40,778 bases of DNA from an uncultured Collinsella sp. (GTDB taxonomy: Bacteria > Actinomycetota > Coriobacteriia > Coriobacteriales > Coriobacteriaceae). This document shows, in pieces, positions 16,288 to 24,413 of the stretch. The notes under the pieces are model-generated. The model was not told the DNA's origin and did not search any database. It saw only the letters and a list, made by a program, of their open reading frames with translations. Made by a program: the position numbers and the translations under genes. Every line of letters starts with the position of its first letter. Positions within the stretch are counted from its first letter, which is position 1. The stretch spans positions 1 through 40,778 of the forward strand of contig CAUFMB010000016.1 of assembly GCA_959026535.1 (NCBI GenBank), in the 5' to 3' direction.

Positions 16288-16832
16288 CGGTGACGCTCGT
16301 TATCGGCGCCGCCGCGAGCGGCAAGAGCGCCTACGCCGAGTCCCTGTGCCTCGGGCACGACGGGCCCCGCGTGTACCTGGCAACGATGGAGCCCTTCGGG
16401 GAAGAGGGCGCCCGCCGCATCGCGCGCCATCGGGCGCTGCGCGAGGGCAAGGGGTTTTCCACCCTCGAGCGCACGCGTGACGTGGGCGCCGCAGTGCCCG
16501 GGCTTCCGCGCGGCTGCACGCTTCTTTTGGAGGACGTGGGCAACCTGGTTGCGAACGAGCTCTTCCCGGAAGGCGGCTTGCCCCCACGTGACCCCGACGC
16601 TGCGGCGCGCGAGGTGCTCGGAGGCATCGAACGGCTCGCTCAGGCCGCTGTGCATACGGTGGTGGTCACCGTCGACGTGTTCGCCGATGGGATGCGCTAC
16701 GATGAGGGGACCGAGGCGTGGAGGCGCGCGCTCGCGCGCGTGAACGAGGGCGTGACGGCGATGGCCGACCGCGCAGTCGAAGTGGTATGCGGGATTCCCG
16801 TGTGGATGAAAGGCGAAGGACCTACAAGGTGA
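16284..16832 (+). CDS. cobU: Adenosylcobinamide kinase / adenosylcobinamide-phosphate guanylyltransferase
   Basis: A 182-residue bifunctional enzyme of nucleotide loop assembly. P-loop GAAASGKS (8-15), YLATMEP and RRIARHRALR with His49, the position equivalent to the guanylylated histidine (His46) of Salmonella CobU, and the late VVCGIPVWMKG stretch. Overlaps cobT by 4 bp (ATGA) and cobS by 4 bp (GTGA). A second CobU-like domain occurs two genes downstream. Confidence 0.92.
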   Translation: MTVTLVIGAAASGKSAYAESLCLGHDGPRVYLATMEPFGEEGARRIARHRALREGKGFSTLERTRDVGAAVPGLPRGCTLLLEDVGNLVANELFPEGGLPPRDPDAAAREVLGGIERLAQAAVHTVVVTVDVFADGMRYDEGTEAWRRALARVNEGVTAMADRAVEVVCGIPVWMKGEGPTR

Positions 16833-17596
16833 AGATAGCAGAGGCAATCGGCGCGGCGTTCGGAACGTTCTCGCGCATCCCCGTCCCGAAATCGGCCTGG
16901 ACCGATTTCGGGTCAACCCATGCGCTTGCCGCGTTTCCCCTGGTGGGCCTTGCGGAAGGCTTCCTCATGACGGCGTGGGGGTACGTGGCTAACCTGCTTG
17001 TCGTGCCCGCGACCATCGTCGCGGCCGTGCTCGTGGCGCTGCCTGTGGCGGTGACGGGTGGCATCCACCTAGACGGGCTCTGCGACACCTCCGATGCGCT
17101 TGCAAGTTGGGCCCCGCGCGAGCGAAAGCTCGAGATCATGCACGACCCGCGGGCGGGCGCCTTCGGGGTCATCGGTGTTGTCGTGTACCTTATTCTGCAG
17201 TTTTCCCTGTTCACCGCGCTGCCGCTTACGGCGGGGGCGTTCCTCGCGCTTCTGTGCTCGCTCGTGTTCTCCCGCGCGCTTTCGGGGCTCGCCGTTGAAT
17301 GCTGGCCTGCCGCGCGGGCGGACGGCATGGCCGCGGGGCTCTCGCCTTCGAAGAAGCGCGCGGCGATCGTTGTGCCGCTTTGCGCTTTCGCTGCGGCTTC
17401 GGCTGCAGGGATGGTCGCGTGCGTTCAGGCCGTCGGCGCCCTTATGGCGGTGGCGGGGCTTTTGGCGCTCGCGTGGTACCGCCATGTTGCCCTGTCCCGC
17501 TTCGGTGGGGTGACGGGGGATTTAGCCGGATGGTTTTTGCAATGGGCCGAGCTCGCGATGCTTGCCATGCTGGTGGCGGGGGGCATGCTCCTATGA
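16829..17596 (+). CDS. cobS: Adenosylcobinamide-GDP ribazoletransferase (cobalamin synthase)
   Basis: An integral membrane enzyme that joins adenosylcobinamide-GDP and alpha-ribazole. 255 residues with about six hydrophobic segments, and the conserved metal-binding motif GGIHLDGLCDTSDAL (78-91) followed by the HDPRAGAFG stretch. GTG 16829 overlaps the cobU stop (GTGA) and has GAAGGA upstream; in-frame codons before it lie inside cobU. The stop overlaps the next gene (ATGA). Confidence 0.92.
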   Translation: MKIAEAIGAAFGTFSRIPVPKSAWTDFGSTHALAAFPLVGLAEGFLMTAWGYVANLLVVPATIVAAVLVALPVAVTGGIHLDGLCDTSDALASWAPRERKLEIMHDPRAGAFGVIGVVVYLILQFSLFTALPLTAGAFLALLCSLVFSRALSGLAVECWPAARADGMAAGLSPSKKRAAIVVPLCAFAAASAAGMVACVQAVGALMAVAGLLALAWYRHVALSRFGGVTGDLAGWFLQWAELAMLAMLVAGGMLL

Positions 17597-18594
17597 TGCT
17601 CGTGGTAGGTGGCGCGCATTCGGGGAAGAGGACCTTCGTGCGCGAAAAGCTCGGGTTCGCGGCGGACGATTTCGTCGACGCGGCGCAGCTCGCGGCGGGC
17701 AGCGTGCCCGCGGCTTTTGCCGGCCGCGTCGCGTGCCGTGCTGAGGAACTCGTACGCGCGCTCGACGCTGACCGGGCGCTCGAGTGGCTGATCGGCTTCG
17801 ACGCAGTGATTCTGACCTTGGTCGGCTCGGGGGTCGTCCCTATGCGTGCGGAAGACGCCCAATGGCGCGAGCGCGCGGGGCGCCTGGGATGCGCGCTCGC
17901 TGCGCGCGCCGACGTCGTCGTGCGCATGACGTGCGGGATTCCCCAGGTCATCAAAGGAAACCTTGCCGATGCGCCTCGAGGGACGCTGGGCGCGGGCGCG
18001 CCTTTGGAAGTCATCTTCGTGCGCCATGGTGCCACGGCGGGCACGGAAGACCATCGCTACAGCGGGGCGGGCACCGACGAGCCCCTGTCGAGCGCGGGCG
18101 AGCGCGCTTTGCGCGACCTCGCGTGCGATCGTGACGTGTTCCGTGTTATCACGAGCGGCATGGCCCGCACCGACCAGACGGCACGCATTCTCTTCCCGAA
18201 CGCGGAGCTTATGGCGTGCCCCGGTCTGCGCGAGATGGATTTCGGCGACTTCGAGGGGCGAAGCGCCGCCGAGCTTAAAGAGGATGCGCGTTACCGCGCC
18301 TGGGTAGACTCCTGGTGTGAGACGCGCTGCCCGCATGGCGAGGGCAAGAGCGATTTCACCCGCCGCGTCGTCGCGGCGTTTCGGGAGGCGTGCGATTCGG
18401 AGCGCGCCCAGGGGAGTGGGCGCGCCGTCTTCGTCGTTCACGCGGGTACCGTGAAAGCGCTGCTCTCCGAGCTAGCTGTCCCGAAAATGGGATACTTCGA
18501 CGTGCATACCGAGCCGGGCGGCGCATGGGCCGCCACCTGGGATGGGCGCTGCCTTCGCGACGTTCGCCCCGCTTCGGGGGGCGATGCCCGGTGA
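17593..18594 (+). CDS. CobU-like domain fused to CobC-type alpha-ribazole phosphatase
   Basis: A 333-residue fusion. Residues 1-135 resemble CobU: P-loop GGAHSGKR (6-13) and the late MTCGIPQVIKG (112-122), parallel to VVCGIPVWMKG of the true CobU. It has no counterpart to the RxxRHRxxR segment carrying the guanylyl-accepting histidine. Residues 138-333 are a histidine phosphatase: RHG at 144-146, EMDFGDFEGR (214-223) and the second His283 (VVHAGT), as in CobC, which removes phosphate from alpha-ribazole phosphate. The phosphatase half looks active. The CobU half may be a kinase only, a scaffold or vestigial. Start ATG 17593 or 17596 overlaps cobS; the stop overlaps cbiB by 1 bp. Confidence 0.85.
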   Translation: MMLVVGGAHSGKRTFVREKLGFAADDFVDAAQLAAGSVPAAFAGRVACRAEELVRALDADRALEWLIGFDAVILTLVGSGVVPMRAEDAQWRERAGRLGCALAARADVVVRMTCGIPQVIKGNLADAPRGTLGAGAPLEVIFVRHGATAGTEDHRYSGAGTDEPLSSAGERALRDLACDRDVFRVITSGMARTDQTARILFPNAELMACPGLREMDFGDFEGRSAAELKEDARYRAWVDSWCETRCPHGEGKSDFTRRVVAAFREACDSERAQGSGRAVFVVHAGTVKALLSELAVPKMGYFDVHTEPGGAWAATWDGRCLRDVRPASGGDAR

Positions 18595-19568
18595 TGACGA
18601 TTCTTGCCGTCGCCGCCGGGTTCGCGGCCGACCTTGCCTTCGGCGACCCGCGCTGGCTTCCCCATCCCGTCGTCGCCATGGGGCACGCGATCACATGGGC
18701 CGAAGGCCGCCTGCGGGGCGCATTCCCGCAAACGTCCGCGGGCACGCGTGCCGCAGGGCTTGTGCTTGCCGTGGCGCTTCCGCTTGCGTGTGGGCTTTTG
18801 ACCTGGGGTATCCTACATCTTTGCGGTATGGTTCACTCCGGCTTGCGCTTCGTGGCCGAGGCATGGGCGAGCTATCAGATTCTCGCGACATGCGAGCTGC
18901 GCCGCCAGAGCCTGGCCGTGGCCCGCGCGTTCTCGAAGGGCGGCCTTGTCGCGGCGCGCGAAGCCGTCGGGCTCATCGTGGGACGCGACACGTCTGTTCT
19001 CGACGAGCAGGGCGTCGCGCGCGCCGCCGTGGAAACGGTGGCGGAGAACGCGAGCGACGGCGTCATCGCGCCGCTTTTCTACCTTATGATCGGGGGTGCG
19101 CCCTTGGGCATGGCGTACAAGGCGGTGAACACGCTCGACAGCATGGTGGGCTACAAAAACGAGCGCTACATCGACTTCGGCCGCGCCTCGGCGCGCCTCG
19201 ACGATGCGGTGAACTGGATTCCCTCGCGCTTATCGGCCCTGTTCATGATCGCCGTGTGCCCGATCGTCGGGCTCGACGCGCGCGGGGCGGCGCGCATCTG
19301 GCGCCGCGACAGGCGTCGCCATGCGAGCCCCAACTCGGCGCAGACCGAGTCAGCGTGTGCGGGCGCGCTCGGGCTGCGCCTGGCAGGACCCGCGGTGTAT
19401 TTCGGCAAGCTCGTTGATAAACCGACGATAGGCGACGCGTCCCGTGAAATCGAGTGGGGCGACATCGCCCGGGCGACAAGGCTCATGCTCGCCGCGTCCG
19501 TATGCGCGCTCGTCGTCTTCGGCGCCGCGCGCGCGGCGGTCGTGCTCGCCGTGGGGGTGATGGCATGA
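18594..19568 (+). CDS. cbiB: Adenosylcobinamide-phosphate synthase
   Basis: A 324-residue membrane protein that attaches the aminopropanol phosphate arm to adenosylcobyric acid. The opening (AAGFAADLAFGDPRWLPHPV) and the central VETVAENASDGVIAPLFY and AYKAVNTLDSMVGYKN stretches are diagnostic, followed by the DDAVNWIPSRLSA segment. Hydrophobic segments occur at the N-terminus, near residue 65, near 160, near 215 and at the C-terminus. ATG 18594 overlaps the preceding stop by 1 bp; a GTG one codon earlier is possible. Confidence 0.92.
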   Translation: MTILAVAAGFAADLAFGDPRWLPHPVVAMGHAITWAEGRLRGAFPQTSAGTRAAGLVLAVALPLACGLLTWGILHLCGMVHSGLRFVAEAWASYQILATCELRRQSLAVARAFSKGGLVAAREAVGLIVGRDTSVLDEQGVARAAVETVAENASDGVIAPLFYLMIGGAPLGMAYKAVNTLDSMVGYKNERYIDFGRASARLDDAVNWIPSRLSALFMIAVCPIVGLDARGAARIWRRDRRRHASPNSAQTESACAGALGLRLAGPAVYFGKLVDKPTIGDASREIEWGDIARATRLMLAASVCALVVFGAARAAVVLAVGVMA

Positions 19569-20788
19569 GGGAGGACCGCGCCGTGCCCCGGGCTGCCGGG
19601 GGAATCCTTCGCGCCCGTACGCATGGGGGCAGCGCGCAATCGCTCGGCATCGCTTGCGAAGGGGGCGCCTCCGACCTCATCGACTTCTCGGTGAACGTGA
19701 ATCCGGCAGGCCCCTCGCCGCGCGCCGTCGCCGCAGCTTGCAAGGCGCTTTCTCGAATCGACGCCTACCCCGATAGGGAAAGTCTCGCCCTCGTTCGCGC
19801 CCTAGCGCGCGCCCATGGCATTCCCGAAGATACTATTGTTTGCGGCGCGGGCGCGTCCGACATCATCTGGCGGCTCGCTGCGGCGGTGCGCCCGAAACGC
19901 ATCGTCGTGTGCGCGCCGACGTTCTCTGAATATGCGGAGGCGGCATCGTACTACGGCGCATGCGTGCAGGAGTTCCCGCTCTCCGAAGCGGACGACTTCG
20001 ACGTGCCCGCCTCCTTCGCCCGCGCGATCGAGGGGCCGGGAGACGTGGCGTATATCTGCAATCCGAACAACCCGACGGGGCGCCTCGTCGACCCCCGCGT
20101 GATCGATGCCGCGGCTTGCCGCTGCGAGCAGGTGGGCGCGCTGCTCGTCGTGGACGAGTGCTTCCTCGGATTTGCGCCCGACGCCCGCGAAAGGAGCGTG
20201 GCCGCACGCGCCGCGTGTTCGCGCCATGTGGCCGTGCTCTCCGCATTCACCAAGCTCTACGGAATGGCGGGGTTGCGGTTAGGATATCTGATCAGCGGAA
20301 ACGCCCAACTCCTCGAGGGGATTCGCCGGGCGGGGCAGGCGTGGCCCGTCTCCTCGGTCGCCGAGGCCGCGGGTATCGCCGCCCTGGAAGACGTCGAATA
20401 CGTCTCGCGCACGCGCGATGTATTGGCGGGCGAGCGAGCGTGGCTTTCCCACGAGCTCTCCTCGCTCGGGCTTTCCGTCGTGCCGTCGGATGCGAACTTC
20501 CTTTTAGTCCGGACACCGGCGAAAGACATCCCCGAGCGCCTGTATAAACAGGGGGTTTTGGTCCGCACGTGCGACTCGTTTTCGGTACTGTCCCGTTTCT
20601 GGTGCCGCGTCGCGGTGCGCACGCGCAAGGAGAATGCCCGGCTTGCGATGGCGTTCGGCCGCGCGCTTCGGGCGGAAGGCGCATCGGGCGAAGGCGAACC
20701 CGACAAACGGGGCTGCGCTTCTTGCAGCGGCGCTATGGCGGGCGCGTATGGCCGAGGCTCGACGAAGGAGGTCGATACCCGTGGGTAG
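19565..20788 (+). CDS. cobD: L-threonine-O-3-phosphate decarboxylase (PLP)
   Basis: A fold-type I PLP enzyme that supplies (R)-1-aminopropan-2-ol phosphate to CbiB. 407 residues. The early FSVNVNPAGPS, the NPNNPTG cofactor loop (166-172), VVDECFLGF and the Schiff-base lysine Lys230 in SAFTKLYGMAGLRLGY identify the CobD/CobC group. The last 35-40 residues are a Gly-rich tail with a CASC pair, longer than the plain aminotransferase fold. Its 3' end also hosts the ribosome site and start of cbiP (8-bp overlap), which may explain part of the tail. Overlaps cbiB by 4 bp. Confidence 0.9.
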   Translation: MREDRAVPRAAGGILRARTHGGSAQSLGIACEGGASDLIDFSVNVNPAGPSPRAVAAACKALSRIDAYPDRESLALVRALARAHGIPEDTIVCGAGASDIIWRLAAAVRPKRIVVCAPTFSEYAEAASYYGACVQEFPLSEADDFDVPASFARAIEGPGDVAYICNPNNPTGRLVDPRVIDAAACRCEQVGALLVVDECFLGFAPDARERSVAARAACSRHVAVLSAFTKLYGMAGLRLGYLISGNAQLLEGIRRAGQAWPVSSVAEAAGIAALEDVEYVSRTRDVLAGERAWLSHELSSLGLSVVPSDANFLLVRTPAKDIPERLYKQGVLVRTCDSFSVLSRFWCRVAVRTRKENARLAMAFGRALRAEGASGEGEPDKRGCASCSGAMAGAYGRGSTKEVDTRG

Positions 20789-22280
20789 GGCGAAGCCCAT
20801 CATGATCCAGGGCACCATGTCGAACGCGGGGAAGAGCCTGCTTGCGGCGGGGCTGTGCCGTGTGCTTTCGCAGGACGGCCTGCGCGTGGCTCCCTTCAAG
20901 AGCCAGAACATGGCGCTCAACAGCGGTGTCACGGCCGACGGGCTCGAGATGGGGCGCGCCCAGATCATGCAGGCCGAGGCGTGTGGCATCGTGCCCGACG
21001 TGCGTATGAACCCCATCCTGCTCAAGCCCGAAAGCGACCACCGAAGCCAGCTCATCGTGGCCGGCAAGGCGCAGGGAGCCTTCGCTGCGAGGGACTACTT
21101 CGCGCGAAAGAAGGCGCTCATGCCGCAGATTTTGGAGTCGTTCGATTCGCTCGCGGAGGAAAACGACGTCATCGTCATCGAGGGCGCCGGCAGCCCCGCC
21201 GAAATCAACCTTGCCGAAAACGACATCGTCAACATGGGGCTCGCGCGCGCCGTGTCCTCCCCCGTGCTGCTCGCGGGCGACATCGACCCAGGCGGGGTGT
21301 TTGCCCAGCTCTACGGCACGGTCGCGCTCCTTGCGCCCGAGGACCGCGCGCTTTTGCGGGGGCTTGTGGTGAACAAGTTCCGCGGCGATGTGGAAATCCT
21401 GCGCCCGGGTTTGGCTCCGCTCGAGAAAATGTGCGGGGTTCCCGTCGTGGGGGTCGTGCCGTATCTTACGCTCGACCTGGACGACGAGGACTCGCTCGCG
21501 CCGCGCCTAACTGCCCGCGAGGCGCGCGGCGTCATCGACGTCGCCGTCGTGCGCCTTCCGCATCTGTCGAACTTCACCGACTTCGACCCGCTTTCGCGCG
21601 TGCCCGGCATGGGCGTGCGCTACGTTTCCTCGACGACCGATCTGGGCCGACCCGACCTGGTGGTGCTTCCCGGCTCGAAGTCCACGGTCGACGACGCGCG
21701 CTGGCTTGCGGCTAGCGGCATCGGAGCCTGTGTACGCGCGCTTTCGGGCGCGGGCACGCCGGTGCTCGGCATATGCGGAGGCTACCAGCTTTTGGGAGAC
21801 GAGCTTTCGGACCCGCACGGCAGGGAAGGCGCTGGCACCGCGCGCGGGCTCGGGCTCATCCCTGCAAGTACGGTGTTCAAGGAGGAAAAGCGCCTCGCCC
21901 AGTCGGAGCTGCGCATCACGGGCGCCCAAGGCGCGTTCTCGGTGTGGAACGGCATGACGGCGCGTGGGTACGAGATTCACGACGGCGAAACGACCGTCTC
22001 CTGCGCCCCTGCGGGCACGATTGGCGGCAAACCAGAAGGCGCGGCCTGCGGAAACGTGTTCGGAACCTATCTCCACGGCCTGTTCGACGAACCGGGGGTG
22101 GCACTCGCCCTCGCGCGCTCGCTCGCGCGCATGCGCGGCCTGCCCGAGAGCGTCGTGGGTGCTGAGGGCGCGGTGTCCGCGGCCGATCACCGTGCGCGCG
22201 AGTTTGACCGCCTGGCCGACGTCGTGCGCGGGGCGCTCGACATGGAGTATGTCTACCGCATTATCGAGGAGGGCGTATGA
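20781..22280 (+). CDS. cbiP: Adenosylcobyric acid synthase
   Basis: A glutamine-dependent synthase that amidates the b, d, e and g side chains, 499 residues. P-loop-like GTMSNAGKS (11-19), FKSQNMALNSGVT (39-51) and IEGAGSPAEINL (133-144) mark the synthetase domain. The C-terminal glutaminase domain has VLPGSKSTVDD (295-305) and nucleophile Cys332 in LGICGGYQLLG. GTG 20781 has GAAGGAG about 11 nt upstream and overlaps cobD by 8 bp; ATG 20802 is an alternative but removes part of the first strand. Stop overlaps the next start by 4 bp. Confidence 0.93.
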   Translation: MGRAKPIMIQGTMSNAGKSLLAAGLCRVLSQDGLRVAPFKSQNMALNSGVTADGLEMGRAQIMQAEACGIVPDVRMNPILLKPESDHRSQLIVAGKAQGAFAARDYFARKKALMPQILESFDSLAEENDVIVIEGAGSPAEINLAENDIVNMGLARAVSSPVLLAGDIDPGGVFAQLYGTVALLAPEDRALLRGLVVNKFRGDVEILRPGLAPLEKMCGVPVVGVVPYLTLDLDDEDSLAPRLTAREARGVIDVAVVRLPHLSNFTDFDPLSRVPGMGVRYVSSTTDLGRPDLVVLPGSKSTVDDARWLAASGIGACVRALSGAGTPVLGICGGYQLLGDELSDPHGREGAGTARGLGLIPASTVFKEEKRLAQSELRITGAQGAFSVWNGMTARGYEIHDGETTVSCAPAGTIGGKPEGAACGNVFGTYLHGLFDEPGVALALARSLARMRGLPESVVGAEGAVSAADHRAREFDRLADVVRGALDMEYVYRIIEEGV

Positions 22281-22792
22281 TCCACGTGTATCATGGCGAC
22301 GGCAAAGGCAAGACCACGGCGGCGATGGGCCTCGCCATTCGCATGCTCGCCGCAGGCCGCCGCGTCGTCGTCGTGCAGTTCCTGAAAGACGGCGAAAGCG
22401 GGGAGGTGCGCCTGCTCGCCGAGCATTTCGGCGTGCCCGTGTTCGCGGGGAAGGCGTCGGACAAGTTTACCTGGTCCATGACGTCGGAAGAACTTGCCGC
22501 GACGCGCGAGTTGCACGATGGGAACCTCGCTTCCGCGCTCGCCGAGCTCGAGGGCGCGCAGGAGGGGCTGCTCGTGCTCGACGAGGCGCTCGACGCGCTT
22601 TCGAAGGGGCTTGTCGACGAGGCGCTCGTGGACCGCGCGCTCGATATGTCCGCGCGCGGCGTCGAAGTAGCGCTCACCGGGCGCGCGCCTTCCCGCAAGA
22701 TCGTGGAGAAGGCCGACTACATAACCGAGATGCGGTGCGAGAAACACCCCTACGAGCAGGGGATATGTGCAAGGGAAGGAGTGGAGTACTAG
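22277..22792 (+). CDS. cobA: Cob(I)yrinic acid a,c-diamide adenosyltransferase (CobA/CobO/BtuR type)
   Basis: Attaches the upper 5'-deoxyadenosyl ligand to reduced corrinoids using ATP. 171 residues, normal for the family. The opening YHGDGKGKTTAAMGLAIR is the distinctive P-loop of this family; VVVVQFLKDG and VLDEALDAL follow, as does the EMRCEKHPYEQGI C-terminal stretch. Overlaps cbiP by 4 bp (ATGA); its TAG directly abuts the cbiC ATG. Not to be confused with the uroporphyrinogen-III methyltransferase also called CobA. Confidence 0.93.
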   Translation: MIHVYHGDGKGKTTAAMGLAIRMLAAGRRVVVVQFLKDGESGEVRLLAEHFGVPVFAGKASDKFTWSMTSEELAATRELHDGNLASALAELEGAQEGLLVLDEALDALSKGLVDEALVDRALDMSARGVEVALTGRAPSRKIVEKADYITEMRCEKHPYEQGICAREGVEY

Positions 22793-23434
22793 ATGGATTC
22801 CAAGGAGATGGCGCCCGGCGACATCGAGCGGCGCAGCTTTGAGATCATCACCGAAGAGCTCGGCGGCCGCACGTTCCCGCCGCTCGAAGAGCCCGTCGTG
22901 AAGCGCGTCATCCACACCACTGCTGACTTCTCGTACGCCGATTCCCTCGTGTTCACCCATGACGCCGCGCACTGTGCGCTCGACGCACTGCGCGCAGGGG
23001 CCACGGTGCTCACCGACACGAACATGGCGCTCGCAGGCATAAGCAAGCCCGCGCTCGCGAAGATCGGCTGCCAGGCCGTGTGCTATATGGCCGACCCTGA
23101 TGTCGCCGCAACGGCGCGCGCCGCGGGCACGACTCGCGCCGTTGCGAGCATGGACAAAGCTTGCGGCATCGAGGGTCCGCTCATCGTGGCCGTCGGCAAC
23201 GCTCCCACAGCACTTCTGCGCCTCGCCGAGCTCATGGACGCGGGGAAGATCGCGCCCGCGCTCGTCGTTGGGGTGCCGGTTGGGTTTGTGAACGTGGTCG
23301 AGGCGAAAGAGGAGCTACTCGCGCGACGCGTGCCGGCCATCGTCGCGAGGGGTCGCAAGGGCGGCTCGACCGTGGCGGCCGCCATTATGAACGCGCTGCT
23401 CTACCAGATCACGCGCCCAGGCGGCCCGAAGTGA
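22793..23434 (+). CDS. cbiC: Cobalt-precorrin-8 methylmutase
   Basis: Moves the C11 methyl group to C12, giving cobyrinate. 213 residues. Catalytic His41 sits in VIHTTADFSYAD, and the conserved DTNMALAGI, GNAPTALLRL and PVGFVNVVEAKEEL stretches are present. Starts immediately after the stop of the adenosyltransferase gene and overlaps cbiJ by 4 bp. Confidence 0.94.
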   Translation: MDSKEMAPGDIERRSFEIITEELGGRTFPPLEEPVVKRVIHTTADFSYADSLVFTHDAAHCALDALRAGATVLTDTNMALAGISKPALAKIGCQAVCYMADPDVAATARAAGTTRAVASMDKACGIEGPLIVAVGNAPTALLRLAELMDAGKIAPALVVGVPVGFVNVVEAKEELLARRVPAIVARGRKGGSTVAAAIMNALLYQITRPGGPK

Positions 23435-24204
23435 CGGCCCCCGCATCCGCGCCGGCGCTGCGCATCTTCGCCGGCACCACCGAGGGCCGCCTTCTGTGCG
23501 AATGGGCGAGCGGGGCGGGAATCCCCGCCCGTGCCTACGCGGCAACCGAGTACGGAGGCGAGCTTTTGGGCGAGCTTCCGGGCATTGAGGTGCATGCGGG
23601 CAGGCTCGACGAGGCCGACATGGAGCGCGAGCTTTCCGGCGCGCGCATCGTCGTCGACGCCACGCACCCCTTCGCTACGCTCGCAAGCGGCAACATCCAG
23701 GCCGCTTCGCTCGCCGTGGGTGCACGATGCCTGCGCCTTGCGCGCCCGGCCGAGTCGCTGCCCAAAGGCGTCGTGTCGGTCGCGTCGATCGCCTGCGCGG
23801 CGCGCTTTCTCTCCGAGAACCCGGGTCGCGCGCTTCTCACGACGGGGAGCAAGGAGCTTGCTCCCTACACGCGCGTCGCCGATTTCGCGGAGCGCTTCTT
23901 CGTGCGTGTGCTCCCGCTGCCCGGTGCTATAACGAAGTGCATCGACGCGGGGTTTTCGCCGTCGCACGTCATCGGCATGCAGGGGCCCTTCACCCGCGAG
24001 CTCAACGAGGCGATGCTTCGGCAGGTGGGCGCCCAGTGGCTTGTGACCAAGGACTCGGGAACCGTAGGCGGCACGGCCGAGAAGCTCGCCGCCGCGCGTG
24101 ACGCGGGAGCGCGCTGCATCGTGGTCACCCGTCCCGCCGAGGGAGGCGGGGCCCTTTCGCTTCGGGAAGTGGAAGACGCGCTCTTACGGGAGTTCGCGCG
24201 CTAG
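23431..24204 (+). CDS. cbiJ: Cobalt-precorrin-6A reductase
   Basis: An NADPH- or NADH-dependent reductase of the macrocycle, 257 residues, normal length. Recognised by FAGTTEGRLL (13-22), DATHPFATLAS and the late VTKDSGTVGGTAEKLAAA. GTG 23431 overlaps the cbiC stop (GTGA). Last gene of the cobalamin operon. Its 3' end overlaps a broken minus-strand frame by about 20 bp, and no clear terminator with a T run follows. Confidence 0.92.
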   Translation: MTAPASAPALRIFAGTTEGRLLCEWASGAGIPARAYAATEYGGELLGELPGIEVHAGRLDEADMERELSGARIVVDATHPFATLASGNIQAASLAVGARCLRLARPAESLPKGVVSVASIACAARFLSENPGRALLTTGSKELAPYTRVADFAERFFVRVLPLPGAITKCIDAGFSPSHVIGMQGPFTRELNEAMLRQVGAQWLVTKDSGTVGGTAEKLAAARDAGARCIVVTRPAEGGGALSLREVEDALLREFAR

Positions 24205-24320
24205 GCGCTCGCCGCGCCTACGCGCCATCCCGCCCGCGAGGAGGAGCGCCCCGAGCAAGCTCGACCCGTACAAGCCCGTCATCCACCAATAGCTCGAGGA
24301 CGACGCCCGGAACTGGCGTA
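24184..24320 (-). pseudogene. Tail of a broken membrane-anchored protein gene
   Basis: The minus strand reads SSSSYWWMTGLYGSS, then a hydrophobic stretch (LLGALLLAGG) and a basic end (MARRRGERLARELP) with a stop at 24184-24186. This is the layout of a C-terminal membrane anchor with a positively charged cytoplasmic tail. Base composition matches the island. Upstream, the frame runs into the palindromic repeat at 24335 and the flanking AT-richer DNA, so the 5' part is missing. Product unknown; a surface-anchored protein is plausible. Confidence 0.4.
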
Positions 24321-24334
24321 AACAGCCCTTCAAT

Positions 24335-24401
24335 AAGTTGCGGTGAAATAGCGTCTGTTTGCTGCTAAATAGCATATTCAGTCCCTAATTCACCGCAACT
24401 T
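24335..24401. repeat. Palindromic repeat, copy 1 (GTTGCGGTGAA ends)
   Basis: Perfect 13-bp arms AAGTTGCGGTGAA (24335-24347) and TTCACCGCAACTT (24389-24401) around a 41-bp AT-richer core. The terminal sequence GTTGCGGTGAA is shared with the palindrome at 40523-40587. It sits at the right edge of the corrinoid island, between two convergent transcription units. Confidence 0.75.
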
Positions 24402-24413
24402 GTTGGTGGTGGC

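Noticed and set aside
20700..20788. Fe-S binding tail on CobD, as reported for some homologs
   Set aside because: Only two cysteines (CASC) are present in the tail, too few for the cluster, and the region overlaps the cbiP start signals, which may dictate its sequence.
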